A DNA stretch of 64,000 nucleotides, taken from contig NC_090447.1 in the NCBI RefSeq assembly GCF_031143425.1, forward strand, positions 845,437,760-845,501,759, given 5' to 3'. Source of the stretch: Pleurodeles waltl (Eukaryota; Chordata; Amphibia; Caudata; Salamandridae). How positions within the stretch are numbered: position 1 is the first letter of the stretch; each line of letters starts with the position of its first letter. The position numbers and the translations under genes are program-made. Below the pieces are notes generated by a model. The model saw only the letters and a program-made list of their open reading frames with translations, ran no database searches and was not told the origin of the DNA. Shown one piece after another: positions 1-10,427 of the stretch.

Positions 1-2053
1 GTGTTTGGCTGTATTTTGTCAAATACCATATGGGCCTGACTCAGAATGTCTTTATCTCTGTTAACAAAAGACATACAGTACTATGTGTTACGTGTGTGAG
101 GCATACATGACATAGCACTAAGTGAAATGTGGGTAAAACACTGGATTAACTTGTCCTCAATTCGGAGAGAAGGTCAACATATTTTAGGCCCATTCTGAGA
201 TACAGCTCAGGAAGCTCAGCATGTTGACTGTACACTGTAAAACTGCATTTCTTACAGGCATATGCAGCAAACTTCCCTTATTATCCAACTATAGTCACAT
301 TAACATAATAAATATCATTTGAAAGACCAATAGTTATTGTACACTGTTTCCACATCTATCATTCATCCAGCATGCATCTCTAGGTTGTTAGCTACTCCTA
401 ATATGTCTTACTATGTCTTTCATAAGGTGTTCAAGGCTATGACCTACAGCCTTGGTTGATGACCCAATTAGCAACAACTGAGAGTGAGGATAGAACAAAT
501 TCAACTCAGCACTAATCAAAACCAGCAATGTAGTGAGCGAAATTTTGGTGTCTTGAAATCTTGTTTCACACTTTGGACCAGTCTGGTGGAAGGCACCTCT
601 ACACACACACAGGGGTGTGTAAAATAATATTGGTATGTGCAATTCAGCACAATATATGTGTAAAACACACCTTCAGTGGGACTCTGAATATTCAGTAACA
701 TCTCAGGAGGAAGAGCATGAAATTTCTAGATATAGAAATTGTGCACTTACAGGAAGGCACACCAGAATAAATGATTTGGTCACACATTTTTTCTCTTAAA
801 TCAATTAAATGTTTACAATATTCTTGTCATAACTGTGCACATGAGTCCAGGCAATAAATATGTCTGTTTTACCAAAGAAATACAAAGTAATGTTGCATTT
901 CTTCCAATTAAAAGCATGAAATGTGCAAATTATGTACAAGAACTGTTACAGTAAGCCATTTATCCCAGAATTTACTAATTGGTGAAGCAAAAGTTCAAGG
1001 TGGGGTTAATTTGCAACATTAGACATCTGAGGCTTGAGCAAAGAATAGATGTTTAAGATGTGGATGTATGATGATAGCTGAGAAGAGTCACCTAAGATGT
1101 AACAGATGTATCAGCAGAGGTACATATATAACCTTCACCACTAACCATCATAGTGTCACAGATATTGTCTCAGTGTTATGATCTAAATATGCATTTAGTG
1201 AGAATGGTTTAGACTCCTTGCTGAATGTGGAGAACAGAAATATAGCAGAAGAGATTAGGTATGTTGGTGTATAAGTGGAGTATCAATAACACTTCTTAAC
1301 ACATCTCCTGTGATAGGTATAAAGAATCTGCTTATGTTCATCCACAAACTAAAGTATGTAAAGGCAGTAGTACCAGCCATGGATCACAGGTGCATGTAAT
1401 CATGGAGTAAGTGTTTGCATTCCAACATGGCTTAGTGCATATGGACATCAACATACCATCAACTGTAAAAGCCTTCACCATTACAAAGCAGGTCTATTGT
1501 GGGTGAGGAGCTTGTAATATGTTTAGCAACAGTGTCTACAAAGGGAATTTGACAACTCATTTTATATTAATTGCAGGTCATGACATCTGCAGCTAAGAGA
1601 ACATGGTATTGCTATCTGACCTATATGTACTCAACTGTCATACATCCACAGCCAATTAAACACATCTAACAACATATGTGAATACTTGTATGTGTCAAAT
1701 ACTGTTGTTTTCCACTCACACTCACGAGAGCACAATTCATGTACACCCTGATAAGGTACATCGGGACAGTTTTTTAAAACAAAGTAATGCAACACAAAGC
1801 AGCAAGTCAACTTGCTGCACTGTGTTGCATCATCGGAACAGTGCAGGAATACACCATTTCTGAAAAGATGTGGTGCACTCCCACCCTCTCACTGCACTGC
1901 TCCAGTGAGTGCAGGCCAGTGGCAACTCAGGCACCTTTGCTCCATGGTGCAAGGGTGACTGCATTACAGCCAGGACTGTTTTTGTGCCGAAAGGGGCACC
2001 TAGTCCTGAGGATATAGATTCATGTTCTGACAAATTCGGTATACATATGACAG
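1..2053. other. Unassigned AT-rich flank
   Basis: No gene is recognisable. The short open frames have no family features and low coding character. One imperfect hairpin is present at 1787-1830. The segment ends at the left terminus of DIRS-like element 1. It may be old, decayed repeat sequence. Confidence 0.5.
1787..1830. repeat. Imperfect 21-bp hairpin
   Basis: The arms begin ATGCAACAC and end GTGTTGCAT, with a 2-nt loop and two mismatches. It looks like the stem of a small foldback repeat. No family is assigned. Confidence 0.5.
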
Positions 2054-2291
2054 AAGAACGAGTTACTTACCTTCGGTAACTACTTTTCTGGTGGATACAT
2101 TAGCTACCTGTGGATTCCTCACCTAATGAATACTCCCATGGCGCCAGCATTCGACGGAAATCTTCTTACTAGTCTCTGCACGTCGACGAGGACGTCACTC
2201 TAGCCCACGCGACGCAGTCTGACGTCATACAGGCAATAAGAGGTCCTCGACGACGTGCGGACGTCAGTACCAATCATTTTTTACGTGCATG
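2054..2291. repeat. DIRS element 1 left (3') inverted terminal repeat
   Basis: Inverted partner of 7826-8023. It carries about 33 extra outer bases (starting GAACGAGTTACTTACC) that the right terminus lacks but the internal complementary region contains. It includes a perfect TGACGTCA at 2220-2227. On the coding (minus) strand the outer part contains GAAGGTAAGT (2064-2073). Confidence 0.9.
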
Positions 2292-2329
2292 AGAACAACC
2301 AGGCAATGCAATGAAAGAGCAAGGCAACA

Positions 2330-2572
2330 TCCCATTACATTGTAAAAATACACAACATTGCATGAATAACTGTAAATCTTTTATATATATATATAACTCT
2401 CTCTTTTTAAAATATATATATACACATCAAGTATATACACAAAGATATATACATATATACATATATATAAATATAATATATACAACATCTATTGCACCCT
2501 CAAAGACCAAGAGGAGCGTACTCAAGGATTACTTGGTAAGACCAGAAAGGCAACGGGGAGGCGGGTGGGACC
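2330..2572. other. AT-rich 3' untranslated stretch of DIRS element 1
   Basis: Rich in TA and ATA runs, with no coding frame. It lies between the left terminal repeat and the internal complementary region. The equivalent place in element 2 (43130-43415) is also A/T-rich. Confidence 0.7.
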
Positions 2573-2683
2573 GTGAGGAATCCACAGGTAGCTAATGTAT
2601 CCACCAGAAAAGTCGTTACCGAAGGTAAGTAACTCGTTCTTCTGATGGATACAACTACCTGTGGATTCCTCACCTAATGAATA
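2573..2683. repeat. DIRS element 1 internal complementary region
   Basis: The first part is the reverse complement of the outer left terminus and the second part that of the outer right terminus. They meet at about 2640 (CTCGTTC followed by TTCTGATGG). This is the junction expected when the two ends of the element are brought together in a circle. It supplies the template that restores the ends in the DIRS replication model. Confidence 0.9.
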
Positions 2684-2727
2684 GAGTCCCAAAGCAGTAC
2701 CACGCCCGGCGGTGGGTGCCTAAATGG

Positions 2728-4182
2728 TCAAACCAAGAAATCCTGCAGCACTGACCGTGCAAAATGGCCGTCCCTTCTAACCTCAGAATCCAAACAGTAA
2801 TGTTTTGCAAAAGTGTGAAGGGACGACCAAGTTGCGGCCTTGCAGATGTCGACCACAGGAACACCTCTGGCCAAGGCCGAAGTGGCCGACTTAGCTCTGG
2901 TGGAATGAGCTCTAATGCCCTCAGGAGGATCCTTCTTTGCCAAAGAGTAACAGATTTTAATGCAAAGAACAACCCACCTGGATAGTGTTCTCTTGTGGAC
3001 TGCCTTTCCTCTCCTCTTGCCCACGTATCCAATAAACAGCTGATCCTCCAGCCTGAAATCCTTTGTTCTATCAATAAAGAAGCTCAACGCCCTCTTTGGG
3101 TCCAGACGGTGCAGTCTTTCTTCCTCTTTGGAAGGATGAGGCGGAGGATAGAACGTGGACAAAGTAATTGCCTGAGCCAAATGGAAAGGTGAAACAACCT
3201 TCGGGAGGAAAGCAGCCTTGGTCCTCAACACCACCTTATCCCCATAAAAAGTTGTATAAGGGGGCTTTACTGATAAGGCCTGCAACTCACTCACTCTCCT
3301 TGCTGATGTTATAGCTATCAGGAAGACTGTTTTAAAAACCAAATACCTTAAGGGGCAAGAATGCATAGGTTCAAAAGGGGACCCCATAAGGAAAGTCAGG
3401 ACCAAGGACAAATCCCATTGCGGCATAACGAATGGCTTTGGAGGATATTCATTTAGAAGACCTTTCAAGAATCTGATAACAATAGGGGATTTAAATAAAG
3501 ATGGTTGGTCTGGAAGACATATGAAGGCTGACAAGGCCGATAAATAACCCTTAATGGTAGCCACTGCACAACCTTTCTGCGCTAGAGACAGAGCAAAAGA
3601 CAAAACGTCCGATAGATGAGCATGCAAAGGATCAATCTGCCTCTCTCCACACCACGCAACAAATTTAGACCATCTATTAGCGTAGATAGATTTAGTCGAG
3701 TGTCGCCTGGCCGCTAATATAACAACCACTACCTCAGGCGGGAGAGAGAAGGAACTCAGGTTGCCCCGTTCAATCTCCAGGCATGTAGGTGCAGACTCTG
3801 GAGTTTGGGGTGTAGAACCTGCCCCTGCGACTGCGAGAGGAGGTCTGCCCTGAAAGGGAGACGGAGCGGAGGGCACATTGAGAGTTGGAGCAGGTCGGAG
3901 TACCATACCCTCCTTGGCCAATCCGGAGCTATTAGGATGACTAGAGCCCGGTCCTGGCGAATCTTCCTCAATACTCGAGGAATCAAGGGTATGGGAGGAA
4001 ACGCGTAAAGCAACTGGCCGCACCAGGTTATTTGAAACGCGTCCCCCAACGCTCCCTGCATCGGATACTGGAGGCTGCAGAATAACGGACAATGCGCGTT
4101 CTCTCGAGTGGCAAACAGATCTACCCGAGGAAACCCCCACCTCTGGAAGATTAAACGGACTTGATCTGGATGGAGACGCCAC
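2728..4182 (-). CDS. Tyrosine recombinase (DIRS-type), element 1
   Basis: Catalyses integration of the circular DNA copy in place of a DDE integrase. The 484-codon frame is open. The core-binding region starts near residue 150 (FSLPPEVVVVILAARRHSTK), followed by the catalytic domain. Residues of the recombinase set are visible: Arg in RVSELQ, the His-x-x-Arg box in RAHSTRAKS, and a C-terminal tyrosine in HTFAKHYCLD. The first ~140 residues overlap the RNase H frame and are probably not all translated, because the ATG used here is not conserved in element 2. The true start is uncertain. The ORF ends at DFLV shortly before the internal complementary region. Confidence 0.88.
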   Translation of the reverse strand: MASPSRSSPFNLPEVGVSSGRSVCHSRERALSVILQPPVSDAGSVGGRVSNNLVRPVALRVSSHTLDSSSIEEDSPGPGSSHPNSSGLAKEGMVLRPAPTLNVPSAPSPFQGRPPLAVAGAGSTPQTPESAPTCLEIERGNLSSFSLPPEVVVVILAARRHSTKSIYANRWSKFVAWCGERQIDPLHAHLSDVLSFALSLAQKGCAVATIKGYLSALSAFICLPDQPSLFKSPIVIRFLKGLLNEYPPKPFVMPQWDLSLVLTFLMGSPFEPMHSCPLRYLVFKTVFLIAITSARRVSELQALSVKPPYTTFYGDKVVLRTKAAFLPKVVSPFHLAQAITLSTFYPPPHPSKEEERLHRLDPKRALSFFIDRTKDFRLEDQLFIGYVGKRRGKAVHKRTLSRWVVLCIKICYSLAKKDPPEGIRAHSTRAKSATSALARGVPVVDICKAATWSSLHTFAKHYCLDSEVRRDGHFARSVLQDFLV

Positions 4183-4807
4183 TCGTGGTCTGCCGAGAAT
4201 TGGCGACTAAGACTGTCCGCACGCACGTTCAAGACTCCGGCCAGATGGTTTGCTATCAAGCAAATCTGATGGTCCTTTGCCCAGGACCATAGTCGAAGAG
4301 CTTCTCTGCAGAGAAGGTACGACCCCACTCCTCCCTGCTTGTTTATGTACCACATCGTGGTAGTATTGTCCGTTAGGACCTGTACCGACTGACCACGAAG
4401 GGAAGGGAGGAAGGCTTGAGAGCCAGACGTACAGCCCGTAACTCTAACAGATTGATGTGAAACATCTGTTCCTCTGGAGACCAAAGACCTTTGATCTCCA
4501 GATCCCCCAGATGAGCTCCCCACCCTAGAGTGGAAGCATCCGTTATGACTGTGGCCACTGGTGGCGACTGCTGGAACGGCTTTCCTTGTGAAAGATTGTT
4601 GCTTGCAATCCACCACTTCAAATCCACAGCAGCATCTCTGGAGATCTTGACAGTACCCTCTAGATCCCCTTTGTGTTGAGACCACTGCCTTCGGAGGCAC
4701 CACTGAAGAGCCCTCATGTGCCAGCGAGCATGCGTGACCAACAGAATGCAGGAGGCAAACAGACCGAGCAGACGAAGGACCTTGAGGACTGGAACTACCG
4801 CTCCATT
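3756..4807 (-). pseudogene. RNase H and C-terminal part of DIRS polyprotein, element 1 (frameshifted)
   Basis: Continues the RT frame after the premature stop at 4808-4810. RNase H removes RNA from the RNA-DNA hybrid. The first part (4373-4741) contains ITDASTLGWGAHLGD. A one-base deletion near 4417 (GGCTTG here, GGCCTTG in element 2) then moves the frame, and the rest reads in the frame ending at 3756: VLTDNTTTMWYINKQGG, then DLFATREN and FPPIPLIPRVLRKI, which are usual downstream of RNase H in DIRS polyproteins. It overlaps the recombinase ORF. No separate methyltransferase domain was recognised. Confidence 0.85.
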
Positions 4808-5842
4808 TCAAAACATTGGAACCAAATCCTGAATATCTTGAATCCGCTGAGGCGGAGGAAAGGCCCGACCCAATGTTGTATCCAGTACTGCCCCTATGAA
4901 CAGGAGGCGCTGAGAGGGCTCTAGGTGAGATTTGGGCTCATTCACCGAAAAACCCAGGTCGAACAACAACTGGGTTGTTGACTGCAGATGATGCGACACA
5001 AGCTCCGGGGACTTGGCTTTGATCAACCAGTCGTCCAAGTAAGGGAATACTGCTATCCCCTTCCTTCTGAGTTCTGCCGCAACCACCGACATCACCTTCG
5101 TGAAGACTCGAGGTGCTGAAGTAAGACCAAACGGAAGGACCGCAAACTGATAGTGCTGCGATCCCACCACAAACCGGAGATACTTCCTGTGTGACTTGAG
5201 TATCGGGATATGAAAGTAAGCATCCTGCAAGTCGACAGACACTATCCAGTCTTCCTTGTTCAACGCCAAAAGCACCTGTGCTAGGGTCAGCATCTTGAAC
5301 TTTTCCTGCTTGAGGAACCAATTCAAGATCCTCAGGTCCAGGATTGGTCTCAAACGACCATCCTTCTTGGGAATCAGGAAATACCTTGAGTAACATCCTC
5401 GACCCCTTTCCTGCTCTGGGACCAACTCCACCGCGCCCTTTGAAAGGAGGGCTTGTACCTCCTGTTCTAGCAACAGGAGGTGTTCTTCTGAACAATAAGA
5501 AGGGCGGGGCGGGATGAGGGGCGGGAACTCCCGAAAGGGAAGGGTGTAGCCTTTTCCCACAATAATGAGAACCCAAGTGTCCGTTGTAACAGTCTTCCAT
5601 TTGGTGAGAAAATGCTGTAATCTTCCCCCTACAGGAGAGGAGTGAGTGGGAAATGGTGGAAGCCTAAGGCTGCTTCCCCTGCTGCACCCCACCAGAGGAT
5701 GAGGAAGAGGCAGAGTGCTGCTGAGAGGCTCCTCTGGTGCGGACCCTACCTCTCCCCCTAAAAGATCTATAGGGATGGGAAGAGGCAGGTTGCTGATATC
5801 TTCCCCGAAAGGAAAAGGAGGAAGAGCCACGCCCAAATCCAC
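4808..5842 (-). pseudogene. Reverse transcriptase of DIRS element 1 (premature stop)
   Basis: Makes the DNA copy of the element. RT motifs are in order: SRYFLIPKKDG, then SVDLQDAYFHIPI (motif A aspartates), LPFGLTSAPRVF (motif B), and YLDDWLI (motif C catalytic Asp-Asp, about 5028-5043). It overlaps the end of gag in another frame, the arrangement seen in DIRS elements. The frame stops at TGA (4808-4810), where element 2 has CGA, so this looks like a single C-to-T change that cuts RT off before RNase H. Start codon inferred; translation may rely on frameshifting or internal initiation. Confidence 0.87.
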
Positions 5843-7742
5843 GAAACCTCCTGAAAAATCTGGAAGAGGCCGTGGAAGAAGGAGCTTGGAGCCCTAACGA
5901 CTTAGCCGTGGCCCTGCTCTCCTTAAAACGTTCCAAGGCCGAATCAGCCTTGGCTCCAAACAGTTTGTCCCCATCAAACGGGAGATCCAACAATGTGGAC
6001 TGTACATCCGCAGAAAAGCCCGAGTTACGGAGCCAGGCCTGTCTCCTTGCCACCACAGTTGTGCCCATTGCTCTGGCTACCGAGTCGGTCGTATCCAGTC
6101 CCGTCTGGATAATCTGGGTCGCAGCAGCCTGGGCATTTGAAACAACATCCAAAAGACCCTGGGGAAGCTCTGTAAATGATGAGGAAATGTCATCCATCAG
6201 AGCATGAATATACCTCCCCAGGATACAGGTTGCGTTGGTGGCCTTCAACGCCAGACTGCAGGACGAAAAAATCTTCTTGGACTGCGCCTCTAGTTTCCTT
6301 GAATCTCTGTCCCCAGGCACTGTCGGGAAAGAACCAGGCGCTGACTTGGATGAACAGGAGGCCTGCACCACCAAGCTCTCCGGCGTAGGGTGCCTAGACA
6401 GAAAACCAGGGTCAGTCGGAGCCGCCCGATACCTCCTGGCCACGGCTCTGTGAACTGCTGGGGAAGATGCCGGCCTCTTCCACACCTCTAACACCGGATC
6501 CAGCAGAGCGTCATTAAATGGCAAAAGAGGCTCCGCCGCAGCTGAGGCCGGATGTAGCACCTCTGTTAGAAGGTTTTGTTTAGCCTCCACCACCGGCAAA
6601 GGCAGGTCCAAAAAACTAGCTGCCTTCCGTACCACTGCATGAAAGGAAGCAGCCTCCTCAGTGTATTCTCCCGGGGACGAAAGATCCCACTCAGGGGAAG
6701 TGTCCAGCCCACTGGCCGACTCCAGACCACGCAGCCCATCACCCGAGTCCTCTAGCTCTCCTTCCTCCAGGGCTCGTTGGTACTCCTGCTCCTCTAATAC
6801 ACGGAGAGCACGTCTCCTCGAATGAAGCCGTTGTTCAATACGCGGAGTCGACAATGCCTCCGCCGAAGTCGAAGATCGGCGCCGATCTTCAGAAGCCACC
6901 GACGCCGCGTCCGGCGCCACAGGTAACTTCAGCGCCGACGAAAGAGCAGTCGAAGCAGATGGACCCACCGGAGTCACAGGCCGAAATCCCGACGTCGACG
7001 GGATGGAAATCCCCGGGGCCAATCCCTCTGAAGCCACCGGAGCGGCCACCGGCGCCGACACTGGCGCCGAGCCCACGTTCCCAGAAGGGAGAAAGGGCAT
7101 AAAGGGTGCCGGCCGAAGAGGCGCAGGATCACCCAATGAAAAGGCCAAAGGCCCAGCCGGAGCACCCCCTGGAGCCATCTGTTGGAAGATGGCATACATC
7201 GCATTCAAGAATGCGGAACTATCGGCTCCAGGGGTGGGAAAAGCCGGATACTGGGGTGCCTGTCTCGGAGGCGACCCCGACGCCGGCCTCGACGTCTGCA
7301 ACGCCGGAGAAAACACCTGAGGCTCCAATACCTCAATCACCGACGCCTGTCCAGGTGAAGTTGGAGACGCCGGAGAGGGCAACGGCGTCGAAGGATGCGG
7401 CGTAACCGTGGGACTGATCTCCCATGTCCTTCGGCGCCGATCCGAAGACCTGGAACGAGTCTCCTTCGAATGACGCTGAGATTCTCTACGGCGCCGGGAG
7501 TCTCGATGACGCCGATGTCTTGGAGAAGAAGACTTCTTGTGATGCTTCTCCTTCGATTTCGCCATAAACAGCTTCGCCTCACGTTCCTTGAGGGCCTTTG
7601 GATTCATGTGCTGGCATGAATCACAAGTCGAGACGTCGTGGTCGGAGCTCAAACACCAAAGGCAATCGGAATGAGGATCCGTCACCGACATCTTGCCTCC
7701 ACACTCACGACAAGGCTTGAATCCAGACTTTCTCTGCGACAT
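5664..7742 (-). CDS. DIRS Gag-like protein, element 1
   Basis: Putative nucleocapsid/Gag of the element. I chose the Met of MSQRKSGFKPC because the same start is conserved in element 2; three upstream codons (MVI) are also in frame. The N-terminus is Cys/His-rich (CRECGGK, CLWC, CDSCQH), suggesting zinc binding. Next comes a strongly basic, Arg/Ser-rich stretch (residues ~70-110), a Pro/Ala/Ser-rich low-complexity middle, a conserved C-terminal half with FTELPQGLLDVVSNAQ, and a Gly/Arg/Phe-rich tail. The frame is intact. RNA binding is inferred from composition. Confidence 0.82.
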   Translation of the reverse strand: MSQRKSGFKPCRECGGKMSVTDPHSDCLWCLSSDHDVSTCDSCQHMNPKALKEREAKLFMAKSKEKHHKKSSSPRHRRHRDSRRRRESQRHSKETRSRSSDRRRRTWEISPTVTPHPSTPLPSPASPTSPGQASVIEVLEPQVFSPALQTSRPASGSPPRQAPQYPAFPTPGADSSAFLNAMYAIFQQMAPGGAPAGPLAFSLGDPAPLRPAPFMPFLPSGNVGSAPVSAPVAAPVASEGLAPGISIPSTSGFRPVTPVGPSASTALSSALKLPVAPDAASVASEDRRRSSTSAEALSTPRIEQRLHSRRRALRVLEEQEYQRALEEGELEDSGDGLRGLESASGLDTSPEWDLSSPGEYTEEAASFHAVVRKAASFLDLPLPVVEAKQNLLTEVLHPASAAAEPLLPFNDALLDPVLEVWKRPASSPAVHRAVARRYRAAPTDPGFLSRHPTPESLVVQASCSSKSAPGSFPTVPGDRDSRKLEAQSKKIFSSCSLALKATNATCILGRYIHALMDDISSSFTELPQGLLDVVSNAQAAATQIIQTGLDTTDSVARAMGTTVVARRQAWLRNSGFSADVQSTLLDLPFDGDKLFGAKADSALERFKESRATAKSLGLQAPSSTASSRFFRRFRGFGRGSSSFSFRGRYQQPASSHPYRSFRGRGRVRTRGASQQHSASSSSSGGVQQGKQP

Positions 7743-7825
7743 TATTACCACAGCGAAAGACTACGCAGCAAAAATACACTGTAACCACAAAAGTAACAGT
7801 TGCTCCCTCGAAGATAACCGTTTCG

Positions 7826-8023
7826 AATGCACGGAAAAAAGGGAACTGACGTCCGCACGTCGTCGAGGACCTCTTATTGCCTGTATGACGTCAGACGGCG
7901 TCGCGTGGGCTAGAGTGACGTCCTCGTCGACGTGCAGAGACTAGTAAGAAGATTTCCGTCGAATGCTGGCGCCATGGGAGTATTCATTAGGTGAGGAATC
8001 CACAGGTAGTTGTATCCATCAGA
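7826..8023. repeat. DIRS element 1 right (5') inverted terminal repeat
   Basis: Reverse complement of the left terminus without the outer ~33 bases. It lies upstream of gag on the coding strand, so it should hold the promoter. It contains a perfect TGACGTCA at 7886-7893 and several half sites (GACGTC). Confidence 0.88.
7886..7893. promoter_or_regulatory. CRE-like site in DIRS 5' terminus
   Basis: Perfect TGACGTCA palindrome, the CREB/ATF consensus, about 145 bp upstream of the gag start. The same site is kept in the other three DIRS termini (2220-2227, 43038-43045, 48773-48780). A promoter role is inferred. Confidence 0.5.
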
Positions 8024-8822
8024 ACTCTAATTTTTGTTGTCCACAACTAAACATATGTCAACAGAGATGAAAATTAATCCTGGAATTACGGGTCTTTACT
8101 AGTGCATGACACATTATGACTTGAAATGTAGTACACTATTACACTATGACAATATTATCTTATTGACATTTGCACATATATTGGGAAGGGCCATGCAGAA
8201 TCCATGGAGTGGTAACAAGTAGCAATGTTACATCATGCTACACAATTTGCCCAATGAACTGAACTTTTAAAAATGGTATAGCAAATGACCACCTGCACAG
8301 ACTATCCTCCTCATGTGAAATGGCCACAATGTATATATATTTCGTTTGATTTGTGTGGAAGAAACAAGGTCATACTGACACTTTATATAATTCAAGGCCT
8401 CTTTGTTTTGTGTTGCCCTTATTTGAGATAGTCAAGATATGTCCATGATATGTCCATGACAGTACAAACTGTTTACATGTTCTGTCTAATAGGTGGAAAC
8501 TACTGACCTCTATGTATGTGGTCAGTACCAAGCTGGTAAATTATGACATATAAATTTCAGACCCTGGGGAGGTTAGCATAAGGTACAGAGCGGAAGTGTC
8601 ACTTTGAGGAAAGTGTGACTACAATCACCTCCCCTCCCACAGGAGCTATGATATGAGAATCCAAATACTACTGAGTTTCAATGACGGACACCATAAACGA
8701 TAGGTATCATCTTATGACACCGCATTAGTAAGGTGAATTGCACCATATCACAGAGCATGCATTATTTATGCTTTCAGTAGAGTTCGTCAAACAAGGTATG
8801 GCACCAGGGAGTCCACCTTAGT

Positions 8823-8862
8823 CCCGAAGAGGCGCCTAGGGGTGAGGCTCCAAAACATGTAG
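8823..8862 (+). ncRNA. Possible Penelope-type hammerhead relic
   Basis: CCGAAGAGGCGCC followed by GAGGCTCCAAAACATGT has the order of a hammerhead core: a CUGANGA-like box, a short stem (GCCT with AGGC), a GAAAC-like box and an ACGT-like tail, as in Penelope element terminal repeats. Both core boxes have mismatches, so it is probably inactive. No Penelope coding remnant was seen beside it. Confidence 0.3.
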
Positions 8863-9769
8863 AGTAGGAAGTCAGGTACATTACATCCCCCACTTCCGCA
8901 GCCCCTTTTTAATCATACTGCCTCCAAGAGATCTATTAAATCATTACAATTACTAGGAGACAGGTATTTTAACTCACCCTATACCCCACCACTCCAATCC
9001 CCCCTGTGATCCACATTGAGGAGACTACATCAGTGCTCCCAAGTATCCCATAGGTCATAGAAATGCCCTGCTCCGTAACAGAACGGGAAGAAACCCAATG
9101 ATGAAGCATGCCACCAAGGGGTATCCCTGGTGGGTGAGGGTTTTTCTAACAGGAAAATCCTTTTTCCTATCCATCCTGTGATAGTTCTTTTAGCTGGGCC
9201 TCTTTTGTAATGTTATATAGGCTATAAGGAGGACAGACCCAGCCCCACAACCTCCTTCTCGCTTTTTGTTTATGTATAGACATAGACGTCTACACAAACA
9301 ATTGATTTGCTACTTATTTACAACTGGTAACTTACATGGGTACCATGGAGGAGTGCAGAGTCTCCATTCTGCTAACACATCACAGTGTAATTGAATCAGA
9401 AATTGCACATTACACAACTATAAATGGGCACAAACATCCTGTAATAGATATTTGCAGAGGAAGAACGCTAAATAAAAAAGTAAAGCAATAATCCAAAATA
9501 AATGCACTCATAAATTGAGATGCATAATTTAAGAGCGAACTACAGTACATTACCATTAGCTAAAAAGGATACTTTGTGACAAGAACAAATGAGCAATATC
9601 AACTACATGTCCCCAATTGAGGACTGCAATAATTTGAAACGAAAGTGGCATGATGTCAAACAGATGAAAAATTAAATAAATGGCCAGAAATCAATCACCA
9701 ATGCTCACCGGGAAATTCTAAGACTCAAACTTACGAACTGTACATTTGGTCCCTCTAGTGATCGTTCAG

Positions 9770-9936
9770 TCTCCTGTTTTTGTTGGTGTCCTAGTAGAGT
9801 GGATGGATCTTAGATGGATCTGATGCCCAAGCATCAGAGGGTGGAGATGTATGACCCAATTTCCCAAGGACATTAGTAAGTGCCACAAAGGCTGCATGAT
9901 TTTCTCTGGAAGGACTTGCTGGTTCTGCAACACAGC
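9770..9936 (-). pseudogene. Decayed protein-like relic, downstream half
   Basis: On the minus strand this stretch reads as protein-like sequence (for example ENHAAFVALTNVLGKLGH). It continues, across the LINE insertion, the relic at 16001-16640. Stops and frame changes are present. No family is assigned. Confidence 0.35.
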
Positions 9937-9945
9937 AACAATGTT
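9937..9945 (+). repeat. Target-site duplication of L1-like LINE, left copy
   Basis: AACAATGTT, repeated at 15992-16000 directly after the poly(A) tract. At the right side the first A's merge with the tract. Confidence 0.6.
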
Positions 9946-10427
9946 AGATATGTTGGGGGCGTGGCTGGGAACATGGCGGACGTCTAAGGAGCCGGTCGCG
10001 GAGGGCTCCAGTCCTGAAATATTATGCTGAAATAATCAAACCATACCGGGGGATCGCAAAGGCTTGATGAGCTGGCGGAAGGGGTCCGTTTTGCTCTTCT
10101 TTTGATTTGGCGGCGGTGTGGATGTCGAGGGAGGTGGCGGGAATACGGGACACTTTGGAGCACGGGGTTGCTCCATTGCTGAGTGCCTCCCTGGAGCTCT
10201 TTTGATTCAGGGAGGCGGCGGCTCGTGTTTCCCTCTGGGGAAATCAAGGCAGAGTCAGCACAGGATTGGATTTCTCTGGAAGGAAGAGCAGGAGTTTCAG
10301 GATTTCTCAGCGTTTCGAGGACTTGGTGATTTTCGGTACTGGTAGGGAAAAAACAAGATTTGAAGGTTTTTGGCTCCAGGGTCATGTTATTTTTGGTATA
10401 AATCCTGTAGAGACTTATTTTGACCTT

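Larger units (their letters stand above)
2054..8023 (-). mobile_element. DIRS-like tyrosine-recombinase retrotransposon, element 1
   Basis: A near-complete element whose coding strand is minus: gag at 5664-7742, RT-RNase H at 3756-5842, tyrosine recombinase at 2728-4182. It has inverted terminal repeats (2054-2291 and 7826-8023) and an internal complementary region (2573-2683) that joins complements of the two outer ends, the hallmark of DIRS elements that replicate through a circle. There is no integrase and no obvious target-site duplication, as expected when a tyrosine recombinase integrates a circle. Gag and recombinase frames are open. RT-RNase H carries a premature stop and a one-base frameshift, so this copy cannot encode a complete polymerase. 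A close relative lies at 42873-48914. Confidence 0.93.
8024..9936. other. Mostly unassigned flank
   Basis: No gene recognised over most of this stretch. 8823-8862 resembles a Penelope-type hammerhead motif, and about 9770-9936 is one half of a protein-like relic split by the LINE that follows. Confidence 0.5.

Noticed and set aside
2041..2060. Target-site duplication for DIRS element 1 (CAGAA-like bases at both ends)
   Set aside because: The shared bases are part of the element's own end sequence as shown by the internal complementary region, and no duplication is expected for this mechanism.
2728..5842. A DIRS-1-type methyltransferase domain
   Set aside because: The region after RNase H has the FPPIPLIP block found in related polyproteins, but I see no convincing methyltransferase signature.
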